A DNA stretch of 44,617 bases from Paenibacillus xylanexedens (GCF_001908275.1 NZ_CP018621.1:1-44617); one strand, 5' to 3'; shown: positions 13,461-23,725, counted from the stretch's first letter. Program-made: numbers and translations. Notes: generated by a model from the letters alone, not told the origin.

Positions 13461-15839
13461 GTGCAGCGAAGTGCTGACGATGATCAACTACTACAAGGCA
13501 GAACTGACGAAGAAGCCAAAACGGTAGGACAGATAGCGATTGCTGTGATCGGGCTTGTGGCTGCGTGTTTTACTTTATTCGCTCTTATAACGGCGGCAGT
13601 GATTTATGTGGGAGTCGTGTTTGGGATCAAGAAAAAATGGATTTTGTACACGCTCCTACCGGTGGCTGTATTTGGTTTGCTGGTTATACACGGGACTCAT
13701 GAATGGGTGGCGCTATTGGGCTTTATGTCCTGGCTTCAGATCCCGTATGTTACGCCACTGGCAGAAGAATACTTGAATCGCAGCCAACCGTTTCCGGTTA
13801 ATGCTTACAGCTATGTAGGGACGTTATCCTTGGGGATTCTGATGGCAAATGTAGCACATCCGTTCATTGCATACTATCGTAGTAAAATTATCAAATCGAA
13901 GCATGACGGACTCCGGAAGCAGAAAAAGGAACGCGACTATCAACAATTCCGACTAAAAAGGGAAAAATACTTGAATAAAAAACAACTTCAATTCCGCAAA
14001 TCTAACTCGTCCGAAAATTTTATTGGATATGACGAGTTTCAGCAGCGGGTGGCATTGAAAGCACATGAGCCGAATCAGCATATTTTGGCTGTTGCCACAA
14101 CTGGTGGCGGTAAAACCGTCTTAATCGGAACGAATGTAGAAAACGCATTGCGTCAAAACAAGCCGGTCATCTTTATGGATGGCAAGGGTGAGCTGAAATC
14201 CATGCTTGAATTTAAGGAAATGTGCGAGAAACACGGGCGCACCGTCCATATGTTCACGGACGTAGACGAATTATCATTTAACTTTTTGCGGCACGGATCG
14301 CCAACACAACTACGGGATAAGGTCATGAACCTGTTTGAATGGTCTGAACCATTCTACAAAACGAACTGTTCCAGGTTTCTGCAGCTCGTCTTTCGGATGC
14401 TTCGAGACTTTAACCAGCCGATTGAACTGGAAACCGTGTACGAGTTTACAGCAAGGTCTAAGGTTGCGCGGTTCTTGGCTGATCAGACTGAACGGGCAAA
14501 AGTAAAGATTGAGGTTCCAAAGCGTGAAAAGGTAGCAAAATTTGTGTTGGATCAAGAACCATTACCGGAGGAACAGCCGGAGCCGGAATCGCCCGAGCTG
14601 ATTGGGGAAGAAATCACGGAAGCGGTGGGCGAAGAATCTACAAAAGAAGCAGAGCTGCCGGAAGAACCGGAGCCAAATCCAGAATCAGAACCTGTTGAGC
14701 TTACCAATGAAGACTTAGCGAAACTGTTGGGCGATATCCCTACAGCAGAGCCAGAAGATTCTGCCGCGGCTCTTTTTGGGCTTCAAGATGAAATAGAACC
14801 GGTTGACACGAGCATGGCCGTTGAAGCAGAGCCAATACGACCATCCAAGGAATCCGAGCCACTTGTAAAGGAAGATGTTCAGGATCTTCCAGCAGCGGAC
14901 ATTCCAGAGGAACCACCTACTACCGTAGATCCGGAAGAGGAAGAAGAGCCGGTGAGAGCAAGTACACTGTTTGAAGGGCTTGAAGGTGATGCGGAGGAAC
15001 CGAGTGAACCCGAGGTTCGGTATCAGGTTGAATGGGACGAGGAAATGAGAGCCAAAATCGAATATTACCGGGAACGGTTCTTCGGATTAGAGGAAGAGGA
15101 TGACGATGATGAACCTTCAGGGATCAGTTTTGGCGCACTGACCAGTTTGCGTAATCAACTGGCCGAACTCATTGAATCTGATCTTGGGCATTTATTTGTT
15201 GAAAGAGAAGATGGCATCGACCTTAAAACGATAACGGATAACAACGAAGTTGCGATATTCTCCATTTCGGGCAACAAGTATAAGGATTATATCAAGACAC
15301 TTGGCCGTGTCGTGATCATGGAAGTGAATACCCTGGTAGACTATCGTCAAAAAGAGGGCAAGAAGTCTATCATGTCAGTCTATGACGAGTTTTCGGCTTA
15401 TGTCAGTCATGAAGTGGTGGATGTTATCAATAAGAGCCGGTCTGCTGGTTTTGAGTGCCTGTTGTCCGTACAGGGGCTATCAGACATTGATGCGGTTGAT
15501 CCTGTGCTTACCCGGCAAATCATCAACAACTGTAATACGTACATGATTGGGCGGGTTAACGATCCGGCAGATGCCGAAGTGCTTGCGGCTGCATGCGGAA
15601 CGTATGAAGACGCAGACATTACCAGTCAAGTTGAAAAGAACGTTTGGAAGAAGCGGTTTGAATCTGAAATGGGTACGGTCCGAATGGTACAGCGTTACCG
15701 GGCGCATCCAGACGATATTCGCGGATTAGGCACCGGGGAGGTTTTCTTGTGTAGGAAGACCATTGACCAAGACGGTGCGCCTTATGTAGCCCGTGTTTAC
15801 GTGCGTAATGCGCTTGATCTCACCGGCATCGGTGCTTAA
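13461..15839 (+). CDS. VirD4/TcpA-type coupling ATPase with a large acidic insert, 792 aa
   Basis: GTG at 13461 follows AAGGAG in the end of the previous gene. Hydrophobic segments at about 22-53, 58-78 and 115-135 anchor it in the membrane. Walker A is ATTGGGKTV (about 212-220) and Walker B is SVYDEFSAY (about 637-645). Between them, residues about 365-550 are a low-complexity E/P/D-rich stretch not found in typical coupling proteins, which explains the large size. Coupling ATPases bring the relaxosome to the secretion channel. The position next to the replication-relaxation gene fits. Confidence 0.85.
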   Translation: MQRSADDDQLLQGRTDEEAKTVGQIAIAVIGLVAACFTLFALITAAVIYVGVVFGIKKKWILYTLLPVAVFGLLVIHGTHEWVALLGFMSWLQIPYVTPLAEEYLNRSQPFPVNAYSYVGTLSLGILMANVAHPFIAYYRSKIIKSKHDGLRKQKKERDYQQFRLKREKYLNKKQLQFRKSNSSENFIGYDEFQQRVALKAHEPNQHILAVATTGGGKTVLIGTNVENALRQNKPVIFMDGKGELKSMLEFKEMCEKHGRTVHMFTDVDELSFNFLRHGSPTQLRDKVMNLFEWSEPFYKTNCSRFLQLVFRMLRDFNQPIELETVYEFTARSKVARFLADQTERAKVKIEVPKREKVAKFVLDQEPLPEEQPEPESPELIGEEITEAVGEESTKEAELPEEPEPNPESEPVELTNEDLAKLLGDIPTAEPEDSAAALFGLQDEIEPVDTSMAVEAEPIRPSKESEPLVKEDVQDLPAADIPEEPPTTVDPEEEEEPVRASTLFEGLEGDAEEPSEPEVRYQVEWDEEMRAKIEYYRERFFGLEEEDDDDEPSGISFGALTSLRNQLAELIESDLGHLFVEREDGIDLKTITDNNEVAIFSISGNKYKDYIKTLGRVVIMEVNTLVDYRQKEGKKSIMSVYDEFSAYVSHEVVDVINKSRSAGFECLLSVQGLSDIDAVDPVLTRQIINNCNTYMIGRVNDPADAEVLAAACGTYEDADITSQVEKNVWKKRFESEMGTVRMVQRYRAHPDDIRGLGTGEVFLCRKTIDQDGAPYVARVYVRNALDLTGIGA

Positions 15840-15857
15840 ATACAGGGGGTGTTACTT

Positions 15858-16925
15858 ATGGCGAAGAGTTTAGCCAAGCGAAAAGCTGCGGCTGATGCGC
15901 CACAGCAGGAGAAAGTATCTATTAGGGAGAAGGGCAAGCGATTTTTTCGGAAACTACAGAAGCCCAAAGTGGAAGAACGTAAAGCCTATCGGCCGCGGGG
16001 TTATCGTGCAAAAAAATTTGGAATATTCGTTTTTTGGCTCATGTTTAGTTTTGTGTTTCTGGTGTTTTTCATGAATGCGTTTAATCCGTCCAAGCAATCG
16101 GATGTTAATGCTCAGGCGGTGCAACAGGCTCCGACACTAAACCCGGCCACAACCACCACGGCTGTCCAGTATGCTGAAAATTTTGCCAGGGAGTATTTCA
16201 CCTGGAAGCCGGGAAGCGAAGCACTGGCGAAGCGTCAGGAGCGTTTGGCTCCATATCTGGCTAAGGGGCTTGATCCGCATGCCGGATTACAGCCAACGGC
16301 ACTGAAAACGACTTCCGTTCTGCTGAAGACGGAGATTGCCAACATCGAGGAAAAAGGCGAGAACCAAGCCTACGTCACGCTGAAGGTCTATCAAAAAATT
16401 GGCGTTCCGAAGGAAGTTGTGACTACGGACGAGACGACAAAGAAGAAGACGACCACGACTAAATATGAACCAAAGGAAGTCAGTAAATTTTTTGTGGTAC
16501 CGGTGGCATATGCACAGAATTATGGAATCTATGATTTACCGAAGTATACCTATATCAACCCACAGACGACCGTGGTTGCTTCAAATCAGACCACCGGACT
16601 TCAGGATGTGGCTGAATCTGAGGTGAAGCAAAATATCCGGAATTTCCTGGATACGTTCTTTGGCTCTTATGCTCAAGATCCTGCCGACAAGCTGGCTTAT
16701 CTGCTTGAGGACAAGGATCATCCGAGCGGACTTAATAAGCGTATGGATTTTGTGAATGTTAAAAACTCACAAATCTATCAGGGCGAGACTCCGGAAACCT
16801 ATGTTGTTCTGGCTACTCTAGTGCTGGAAGATCCTGTTTCAGCGGATCGCTTCGTAACCAATTACAGATTGGATATTACACAAAAAGATGGGCGTTACGT
16901 TGTAAGTAAAATAGACCAACAATAG
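15858..16925 (+). CDS. TcpC/ConC-like conjugation channel protein, 355 aa
   Basis: The ATG at 15858 lies 6 bases after GGGGGTG; an in-frame GTG at 15849 overlaps that site. A basic cytoplasmic N-terminus of ~45 residues precedes one membrane segment (FGIFVFWLMFSFVFLVFF). Two extracellular VirB8/NTF2-like domains should follow, as in TcpC of pCW3 and Tn916 Orf13. The second domain starts near YAENFAREYF or, for the repeat, near VKQNIRNFLDTFF. TcpC proteins assemble in the channel and are needed for efficient transfer. It is in the operon right after the coupling protein. Confidence 0.85.
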   Translation: MAKSLAKRKAAADAPQQEKVSIREKGKRFFRKLQKPKVEERKAYRPRGYRAKKFGIFVFWLMFSFVFLVFFMNAFNPSKQSDVNAQAVQQAPTLNPATTTTAVQYAENFAREYFTWKPGSEALAKRQERLAPYLAKGLDPHAGLQPTALKTTSVLLKTEIANIEEKGENQAYVTLKVYQKIGVPKEVVTTDETTKKKTTTTKYEPKEVSKFFVVPVAYAQNYGIYDLPKYTYINPQTTVVASNQTTGLQDVAESEVKQNIRNFLDTFFGSYAQDPADKLAYLLEDKDHPSGLNKRMDFVNVKNSQIYQGETPETYVVLATLVLEDPVSADRFVTNYRLDITQKDGRYVVSKIDQQ

Positions 16926-16936
16926 GAGGAATCTAC

Positions 16937-17161
16937 ATGAATATTGGTTTTGATGGACTACTGGATTGGGCTAAGGAAGAGGGAGGAAATTTGATCCTGG
17001 TTGCTGCTATTTTCTTCGCCGTTCTTCTTGCTTTCAAACGTCAGTTTATCGGTGCTATTGGTACATTTCTAGTGTTATTGATAACATATTTGATCGTTAC
17101 AAAACCAGAGCTTATAGGGAAAGTTGCTGAATTTGCAGCGAAACTAGTCGGCGTAAATTAA
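16937..17161 (+). CDS. small two-helix membrane protein (TcpD-like position), 74 aa
   Basis: ATG at 16937 follows AGGAGG. Two hydrophobic stretches (LILVAAIFFAVLLAF and FIGAIGTFLVLLITYLIV) are joined by a short KRQ loop. Size, topology and position between the TcpC and TcpE genes match TcpD-type proteins of Gram-positive conjugation operons. It is probably part of the membrane channel. Sequence alone does not prove the family. Confidence 0.7.
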   Translation: MNIGFDGLLDWAKEEGGNLILVAAIFFAVLLAFKRQFIGAIGTFLVLLITYLIVTKPELIGKVAEFAAKLVGVN

Positions 17162-17174
17162 GGGGGTAACCTTT

Positions 17175-17639
17175 ATGCAGCAGCGAAAGGATATGTTTGT
17201 TCTCAATGAGTTTCTGAAGTTTGAACGCAAACTGTATCAGTTTGCTGGCTTTAAAGTAGGTCGGCCATTAAAGCTGAAGTCTATTGGCTACTTTTTCGCT
17301 ATCGCCGCTATTATGGTGGTTTGGTACTACATTCCTGTACTGAATATACCTTTAAAAATACTACCAAGCTCTATTCTCCTTGCTGCACCGTTCATGTTCA
17401 CGTATCTACTGATTGATGTAGGGACGGAGAACCGACCACCCATTAAGTTTGCAAAGAGTATGTTCCTGTATCACATGCGGAAATCAAAACGTGTCACGTA
17501 CTTTAAGGGGAAGGAGCTGGACCGGCCAAAGTCATATGGCTTTGGCGGTCAGCTTTCGGCCAGAGAATATCGGCAGAAGAAGAAAAAGAAGAAGCGTACC
17601 CATTACCAATTTGAAGGGTACATGACCATGCGAGATTAG
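17175..17639 (+). CDS. TcpE family conjugation membrane protein, 154 aa
   Basis: ATG at 17175 follows GGGGG. An NEFLKFERKLYQF start, two membrane helices (about 39-58 and 63-84), a DVGTENRPPIKF loop and a basic C-terminus fit the TcpE family. TcpE-type proteins (TcpE of pCW3, ConD of ICEBs1) sit at the membrane base of the transfer machine. It lies between TcpD-like and VirB4-like genes, the conserved order. Confidence 0.8.
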   Translation: MQQRKDMFVLNEFLKFERKLYQFAGFKVGRPLKLKSIGYFFAIAAIMVVWYYIPVLNIPLKILPSSILLAAPFMFTYLLIDVGTENRPPIKFAKSMFLYHMRKSKRVTYFKGKELDRPKSYGFGGQLSAREYRQKKKKKKRTHYQFEGYMTMRD

Positions 17640-17655
17640 GAAGGAAGGTGTGCTG

Positions 17656-20247
17656 ATGAAGGTATTTACCGAATTTCCAACCAAACATATCGAGGGAAAC
17701 CTAGCCTTTGGTCGGGATGGGAGCGTATGGGCTTATTTTCAGGTCGAAGGCTATGGGTATGACTTCCGGGATTTTGTCCAGAAGATTCACCCTTATAATA
17801 ATCAGTTGTCTTACTATGTTGAGAATATGAGTGATCTTCATTTTTTGATGATCCCGTCTCTCACAGATGTGAACGGGATTTTAGATGAAACAATAGAAGA
17901 TATCAAGCGGAAGGATTACCCCCTGAAGGAGAACGGGATTGACTACTTCAACAGGCTAAAACAGACGCTCAGTAATCAACGATCTTCGCGAGAAACCAAT
18001 GAATATCATACGTACATCGGGGTACAACTTGATCCCAAAAAAAATGAGTTTAGAAAAGTTGGGAATACCGGCCTAGCACTGGTTGCCGGAGTGAGTGACT
18101 TTATCAATGGTTTCAAGTCACCCGTGTACCGCGCTATGGGGCTGGAGCCGAACGATATCTTAAAAGTAGACATTGAGCAGTACAAACACCAAGCGGAAGG
18201 ATTGAGAGAAACACTGAGCCAATCCATGTCTTCCTTGGTCCGGATGATTAGTAAGGAAGAGACGCTGTTCCTGATCGAGCAGAATTTTAGCGTTACGCCG
18301 AATGATACGAAGCTACGGAAAGGTTATGAAACCAGCATGGACGTTTCTGGAAACGATGGGGAACGGGTGCATGAAGCTCACCGTGGCCGGGCGCAATCCT
18401 TTTACGAGCTACAAAATGCAGAAATTGAAGAATTCGACCAAAAGACGCTTAAGTTGTATAAAATGGTCGACGAAGAAATCAAGGAGAGTTATGTCCAGTT
18501 CCTGGTTGCCGACAAAATGACTGCACATAGTCTGCATCCTGGATCGGAATGGATGTTCCATATTCAAAACCGGCTGCGGTTTCCTGTCGCGGTATCCGTT
18601 AAGGCGGGGTTGATGCGGAATGAACAGATTATTAAAAACCTCAGTAACGTGCGGCTCTCCTACCAGGACCAGCGAGAGGAAGCCCACAAAGGTGACAGCG
18701 AAGTGGATCTCAACACCGGAAAAGCGGAGAGTGGAGCTATACAGATGGAGAGCCGGTTTACCGATACGGGTTACCCGGCATATGGATGTAGCTTTGTTTT
18801 CCGCGTATCTGCCAAAGACAAAGATCAGTTACGTGTCCGGGTAGACGAGCTGAAGCGAGAAATGCAATCCTTTGGTATTCACTTACTCAGCCCTTATGGG
18901 GAAATGATTTCTTATTTCATGGAATTTATTCCGACCAGTCCGCGGATCAATAGCGACTATATTCAATATGTGGAGCCTACCAAGCTGGCCGGGATGATGT
19001 TTGGAGCTACGACCAATATCGGTGACAATCGCGGATTTTACATCGGGCAGACGCTCAAGCTTAACCGTCCAGTATTCATCCAGCCGGACTTGGCCGCTAA
19101 AGCCTTTGAAGGTGTAAATAACGTGGTCGATTCCCTGGCTATGATGATTGCGGGTATGACCGGTAAAGGTAAGTCGTTTTGGGCCAATCTGTATACCTAC
19201 TTATGTGTGCTTACCGGATCACGCGCACTTATTATTGATCCGAAGGGGGACCGTAAAGGATGGGCAGCAGGCTTACCCTTCATACCGCCCGAATTTATAT
19301 CGGTTTGGACATTGGGGGCAGACGAACGGGACGCAGGCTGCTTAGATCCGTTCCGTACCAGTGTATCCCTTCAAGAAGCGAAGGATATTTCATTGGATAT
19401 TCTTTCGTTCTTGTGCAACCTAAATTTGGGAGATCCGGGATTTACGCGATTGAGTGAAGCGGTGGAACAAGAGGGGGATCAGCATGATCCCTGCTTGGGT
19501 GGAGTGCTGTATTACTTCAAAGGGCAATTGAAAATTGCGAATTTGAGTGATAAGCACCGGGAAGCCATTGAGGAAATCGTAGAGACACTGGAGACATTAA
19601 AGCGCACTCAGATTGCCCGACTACTCTTTGGTGAAAAAGGCCAGGATTATCGCGTGCTGGAGGTCACCAAGCCTTTACAGGTGCTTATGGTCCAGAACCT
19701 GAAACTGCCGAAAGGGAACAAGCCTCCGCGTCCCATTGAAAAGATATCTGAAGCGATTCTCATCTCGATTACTTCCTTTACCAAGCAATACATGCTGGAA
19801 CAGGATCGATCCATTCATAAGGTTATCATGCAGGATGAGTCCAAGACGATTGAAAATTCTGCTGAAGGTAAAAATCAGATGGATTTCATTGTCCGCATGG
19901 GCCGCCACTATAATACGACACTGGTTAAAGGAACGCAGAACGCAACTGACTATGACGAGGATGTGTCCAATATGGGCATGAAGTTCTGCTTCGCCCTGAA
20001 AAAAATCGAAGAAGCAGAAGAAATGCTCAGATATTTTGGTCTACCCGTTACACCATCCAATTTGGAATATCTGAATAGTCTGGATCGAGGTACGGCGCTG
20101 TTCCAGGATATTTATGGCCGGACCGCTGCTGTTCGGATACATCCCGTATACAAAGAGATCGAGGAAGCCTTTGATAGCTCCACCGCTACTCAGGAAGACC
20201 GGGAGTACGAGCGGGAACGTCAAGAAAAAATTCGGATGGGGGTATAA
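17656..20247 (+). CDS. VirB4/TcpF/ConE-type conjugation ATPase, 863 aa
   Basis: ATG at 17656 follows AAGGAAGG; a GTG two codons earlier overlaps the ribosome site. Walker A is GMTGKGKSFWAN (about 500-510) in the C-terminal half, and Walker B is VIMQDESKTI (about 725-734). An RMGRHYNTT motif shortly after fits the VirB4 RecA-like fold. The N-terminal half is the family-specific domain that contacts membrane partners. VirB4 ATPases drive assembly and substrate transfer and are the most conserved part of type IV secretion systems. The length is normal. Confidence 0.9.
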   Translation: MKVFTEFPTKHIEGNLAFGRDGSVWAYFQVEGYGYDFRDFVQKIHPYNNQLSYYVENMSDLHFLMIPSLTDVNGILDETIEDIKRKDYPLKENGIDYFNRLKQTLSNQRSSRETNEYHTYIGVQLDPKKNEFRKVGNTGLALVAGVSDFINGFKSPVYRAMGLEPNDILKVDIEQYKHQAEGLRETLSQSMSSLVRMISKEETLFLIEQNFSVTPNDTKLRKGYETSMDVSGNDGERVHEAHRGRAQSFYELQNAEIEEFDQKTLKLYKMVDEEIKESYVQFLVADKMTAHSLHPGSEWMFHIQNRLRFPVAVSVKAGLMRNEQIIKNLSNVRLSYQDQREEAHKGDSEVDLNTGKAESGAIQMESRFTDTGYPAYGCSFVFRVSAKDKDQLRVRVDELKREMQSFGIHLLSPYGEMISYFMEFIPTSPRINSDYIQYVEPTKLAGMMFGATTNIGDNRGFYIGQTLKLNRPVFIQPDLAAKAFEGVNNVVDSLAMMIAGMTGKGKSFWANLYTYLCVLTGSRALIIDPKGDRKGWAAGLPFIPPEFISVWTLGADERDAGCLDPFRTSVSLQEAKDISLDILSFLCNLNLGDPGFTRLSEAVEQEGDQHDPCLGGVLYYFKGQLKIANLSDKHREAIEEIVETLETLKRTQIARLLFGEKGQDYRVLEVTKPLQVLMVQNLKLPKGNKPPRPIEKISEAILISITSFTKQYMLEQDRSIHKVIMQDESKTIENSAEGKNQMDFIVRMGRHYNTTLVKGTQNATDYDEDVSNMGMKFCFALKKIEEAEEMLRYFGLPVTPSNLEYLNSLDRGTALFQDIYGRTAAVRIHPVYKEIEEAFDSSTATQEDREYERERQEKIRMGV

Positions 20248-20249
20248 GC

Positions 20250-20744
20250 ATGCGGAAAAGGAAATTTACATTTTACGTGAGTTTTTTGAGCTTATTTTTG
20301 CTCCTGTTTCTGATAGGTTGTTCTGGAAAATCAGGGGGAGGGGATGATGAATCTGCTGATTTGAAATCAGCAGATTCACAGGCTCTTGCCTACATTCAAG
20401 CTTCGGTAGAAGGTGACGATGATTTGCTTAAAACTCTCCTGCAGCCGGATCAGTCACGTTACAAAATTTTAAAGGATGGGAGACATAATTCTCCAGGAGC
20501 ATTTGAACGAATGGGAAAAAAGTATTCTATCTATCGTTACAGCAAGGAGCCGAATGAAATAGGAGAGCTGTATTACAAAGTAAGTTATTACCGAGAAAAT
20601 CATCAGAAATATTTTTCCGATTTGCTGAAAATGATTAAAGAAGACAGTCAATGGAAGATTCGAGAAATTGACGAAGAGGAAATGTCGAGAAATGCGAATC
20701 CAGATGAAGTAATAACCGTTCACAAAAGCGATGGCGAGGGGTGA
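20250..20744 (+). CDS. lipoprotein of the conjugation operon, 164 aa
   Basis: The start is 3 bases after the VirB4 gene stop. Residues 1-23 are a basic plus hydrophobic signal, and the lipobox ends LFLIGC with Cys24. The mature part (ALAYIQASVEGDDDLLKTLL...) resembles small NTF2-like domains by pattern, with a YYKVSYYRENHQKYFSDLL strand-helix segment. It is probably anchored outside the cell, near the channel. The function is unknown. Confidence 0.75.
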   Translation: MRKRKFTFYVSFLSLFLLLFLIGCSGKSGGGDDESADLKSADSQALAYIQASVEGDDDLLKTLLQPDQSRYKILKDGRHNSPGAFERMGKKYSIYRYSKEPNEIGELYYKVSYYRENHQKYFSDLLKMIKEDSQWKIREIDEEEMSRNANPDEVITVHKSDGEG

Positions 20745-20750
20745 TCCAGA

Positions 20751-23135
20751 ATGAAACGCTGGATTCGTTATGGCATGCTCATCCTTACTTTTTTTATGAG
20801 CTGCATGCTACCCATAGCCAGCGCAGCCGATCCAGACGTATTGTCCGGTAAAAATATCTCATCGAATTTGTTTAATACTAACCACGAAGTGACTAGTAAC
20901 GGATCTCCTGCCTATTACCAGATTGATGTCACTTCCAAAACAGGGGACGACGAAGAAGAGGGTAATGTGTTTACCCAAGCGTTCTCTACGGTGGGAAGCT
21001 GGATTTCGGGGGATGCTGTAAAGGACTCTATTATGGCCCAATTCTATGAAGCCATGAACTTCATGGTCAACATCCTTTTCAAAATGAATCTGTACATGAG
21101 TAATGCGATGTTAACCGTACTGGACTATGCATTTGATTTTGACGTAGTAAATACGTTGATCGAGCGTATAGAAGGGGTCATGCAGAGTATAACTGGTATA
21201 TCCTCTTTGGGCTTTAGTGGTATGGGATTGTATGGGAAGCTGATTGGTATTATTGGAATTTCAATCGGATTACTATTTCTTTATCAGTATTTCTTCAAAC
21301 ATGCCCAAATTGAAGCGGTAGGTAATTTAGTTAAGACGTTTGTGATTTTGGTCGTTACTCTGCTGTTTTTCAGCAACTATGGAACTGTGTTGAAGGGGGC
21401 TAATGCGCTCACGACAGAAGCTACAGCGATTATTATGGGAGCCGGTTCAGGACTAAGTGAAGATGGTACAACGAGTGGAAGACAGAGCATGGGAAACAAT
21501 ATGTGGGATTTATTTGTCCATCGTCCCTATTTATATATGCAATATGGGACCGACAAAGAAAACGAGGTGGGGGAGAGTCGAGTTGATGAATTACTTTCTT
21601 TACCACCGGGCCAGAGCCGCCAAGATTATGTGGAAAAGAGAGAGGTTGGGGATTCTGGAAACGGTATGATGACCTATGTACAAGTCCCGGAGCGTTTGGT
21701 TTTTACTGGACTGTACACTGTAGTTAATGGGATCACATCCATTCCGATATTCGCTTTGGGGTTACTCATTATTGTGCTTCAGTTTTGGTTTTTGGCCGTG
21801 GCCGCACTTGCACCGTTTTACTTGCTCATTGCAGCATTTCCAGCGGGGGGCGGTGTGTTCCGGCGATATACGGAGGAACTGTCATTGCCGCTTATCCTAA
21901 AATTAGGTGTATCGTTTATAGCGCTAATCGTGTTTACCATGTCGGAGATCGTCTATCAGGAGGGTAACACCGACAGCATCGGGTATATTGCTGTTGCGAT
22001 TATTGAGTTTGTAATCCTGGTGTTGATCTTCTTGATTCGGAATCGCTTGATCAAAATTTTATTTGCCGGCAACCAAGCTGCGCGGCAACTGGCTATGGAA
22101 GCATCACAGATTGACCGCCGTATGAATGCGGCAAGACAGAAGGCAACAAGCGGAGCTGCTCAGGCGGTGGGAACCATGGCCGGTGGACCAGCAGCGGGAG
22201 CTGCTGCCGGAGCAGTCGTGGATAGTATGGAGAGCGGCAGAGATACAAGCCCCGCAGCCGCATTAGAAAATGAAAGCCTGGACGCTTCAGATAACTATGT
22301 CACGGATAGTGTAGATGCCGATAACGATCTTGACGATAACGTACCCCTAGAATCGGAACGTTTAGGAGATCCGCCACCGCTGGGAGCTAGTGGCAGCGGC
22401 GTGAGCGCCAAAGTGATGGCCGGGGTAATGGCTGGAGCTGCGGGGAGTGCCGGTGCAGAAGTAGCGGCGACAAGTTCCATGAGTAGTGGGCCTTCAGGAG
22501 CACCGCCTACAGTATCTTTAAACGATGCGAAGGGTAACACTGAAGCTGCTGGAGACTTGGCAATACCAGCCTTCATGCGCCAAAGACCACGGGGCGCTAA
22601 CGGACAAGCTCCTGGAACTGTTCAGGGTTCGGGTACCGGCTCTGGAAACGTTACGCCATTACATGGCGGCTCAGGGGCATCAGCGAACGGGATCTATGAT
22701 GAATCTGCTAGATCTAATGATTATTTCAGTGGGAGCAGGAATTTCCGGAATGAATCCGAGTCGTTATCTGGCGGCCAAGGTCCTTCAGGACATGATGATT
22801 CATTATTTGCGTCTTTACCGCAGGAAGATCCAGCGATAGACTCGCGGCCACCACAAAGTTCGGCTAACCGTGGGCAAGCACCGCAGACGGTACCTCTTCA
22901 TACGACTCCTGGTGTACAACGTCCAAATGCAGGACAACGCCAAGAATCTAGCGAAAGAAGACCGCAGCCTGAGAGGTTCCGAACATCCAGAGGGGTAGAA
23001 TCACTTGGGAGTAGGAGCGTAGAGCATCAGGAAGCAGATCATGCCGATTCGTCCTCTATACGTTCTGGACAGACGGAAAACCGGGTGCAGAGCATTCCGT
23101 TACATCCTTCCAGCAGCGAGGAGGATGAGTCATGA
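20751..23135 (+). CDS. VirB6/TcpH/ConG-like polytopic membrane protein, 794 aa
   Basis: A signal-like helix at 5-22 is followed by a ~100-residue extracellular part. Five to seven membrane helices lie between about 95 and 430, for example LIGIIGISIGLLFLYQYFF, TFVILVVTLLFF, IFALGLLIIVLQFWFLAVAA and IGYIAVAIIEFVILVLIF. The C-terminal ~340 residues are low-complexity, rich in G, S, A, P and Q, and probably unfolded. This matches the central channel protein of Gram-positive systems (TcpH, ConG), whose tails are variable. It overlaps the next gene by 4 bases. Confidence 0.85.
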   Translation: MKRWIRYGMLILTFFMSCMLPIASAADPDVLSGKNISSNLFNTNHEVTSNGSPAYYQIDVTSKTGDDEEEGNVFTQAFSTVGSWISGDAVKDSIMAQFYEAMNFMVNILFKMNLYMSNAMLTVLDYAFDFDVVNTLIERIEGVMQSITGISSLGFSGMGLYGKLIGIIGISIGLLFLYQYFFKHAQIEAVGNLVKTFVILVVTLLFFSNYGTVLKGANALTTEATAIIMGAGSGLSEDGTTSGRQSMGNNMWDLFVHRPYLYMQYGTDKENEVGESRVDELLSLPPGQSRQDYVEKREVGDSGNGMMTYVQVPERLVFTGLYTVVNGITSIPIFALGLLIIVLQFWFLAVAALAPFYLLIAAFPAGGGVFRRYTEELSLPLILKLGVSFIALIVFTMSEIVYQEGNTDSIGYIAVAIIEFVILVLIFLIRNRLIKILFAGNQAARQLAMEASQIDRRMNAARQKATSGAAQAVGTMAGGPAAGAAAGAVVDSMESGRDTSPAAALENESLDASDNYVTDSVDADNDLDDNVPLESERLGDPPPLGASGSGVSAKVMAGVMAGAAGSAGAEVAATSSMSSGPSGAPPTVSLNDAKGNTEAAGDLAIPAFMRQRPRGANGQAPGTVQGSGTGSGNVTPLHGGSGASANGIYDESARSNDYFSGSRNFRNESESLSGGQGPSGHDDSLFASLPQEDPAIDSRPPQSSANRGQAPQTVPLHTTPGVQRPNAGQRQESSERRPQPERFRTSRGVESLGSRSVEHQEADHADSSSIRSGQTENRVQSIPLHPSSSEEDES

Positions 23136-23725
23136 AGGGGCCGGTGAAGACATGGCTTGGTGCCATTGTTGCTTTAGGCATGATAGCTTTACTAATTGGA
23201 TCGATCTTTGAAGGGAATCGCATTGAACAAGAACAGGCTGCCGCGAAGCAGCAGCCTGTCACTCCGGAGAAGCGGCCCGTTCGGCAGTACACCCCGAATG
23301 AACAAGCAGCAGAAGAGAAGCAGGCTGAAGAGGTAGAAGTGCCAACGGAAGAAATGCAGACGGAGATTCAGAAAGTGATTCCGGAGTTTCTGAAGGTGTA
23401 CGTACCGTTCGATGCTGAAAGCCCGGATGATTTTTTGAAGAAATCAAAACCTTATGTCACTGATAAACTGTATCAAGCATTAGAGCAGGAGCAGCGCAGG
23501 GGAGCGCTAACGATCGTCAAGACCAAGCTCATCAATGTAGAGCTGGAGCCGCAGAAGGAAGGGTTAAAGGAACAATGGTGGAATGCAGATATTGAAGTCG
23601 AGCATACAGATCAGGCCGGCCAAACCAATTCCAGTACATTGGCTTATATCATTAAGGTCAAATTGATAGATGGCAAGTGGAAGATTGATGATCTAGGTGT
23701 ACGTTCAAGGGCGTGGAACCCATGA
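23132..23725 (+). CDS. membrane-anchored VirB8/NTF2-like conjugation protein, 197 aa
   Basis: ATG at 23132 overlaps the previous stop (ATGA). One membrane helix (WLGAIVALGMIALLIGSIF, about 8-26) is followed by an E/Q/K-rich spacer and an alpha-beta domain (EIQKVIPEFLKVYVPF to IIKVKLIDGKWKIDDLGV) typical of small NTF2/VirB8-like folds. It is likely an extracellular scaffold protein. Its stop overlaps the start of the hydrolase gene, so the two are translationally coupled. Confidence 0.65.
   Translation: MKGPVKTWLGAIVALGMIALLIGSIFEGNRIEQEQAAAKQQPVTPEKRPVRQYTPNEQAAEEKQAEEVEVPTEEMQTEIQKVIPEFLKVYVPFDAESPDDFLKKSKPYVTDKLYQALEQEQRRGALTIVKTKLINVELEPQKEGLKEQWWNADIEVEHTDQAGQTNSSTLAYIIKVKLIDGKWKIDDLGVRSRAWNP

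Noticed and set aside
14310..14555. 81-codon minus-strand frame inside the coupling ATPase gene
   Set aside because: Antisense shadow of a well-supported gene.
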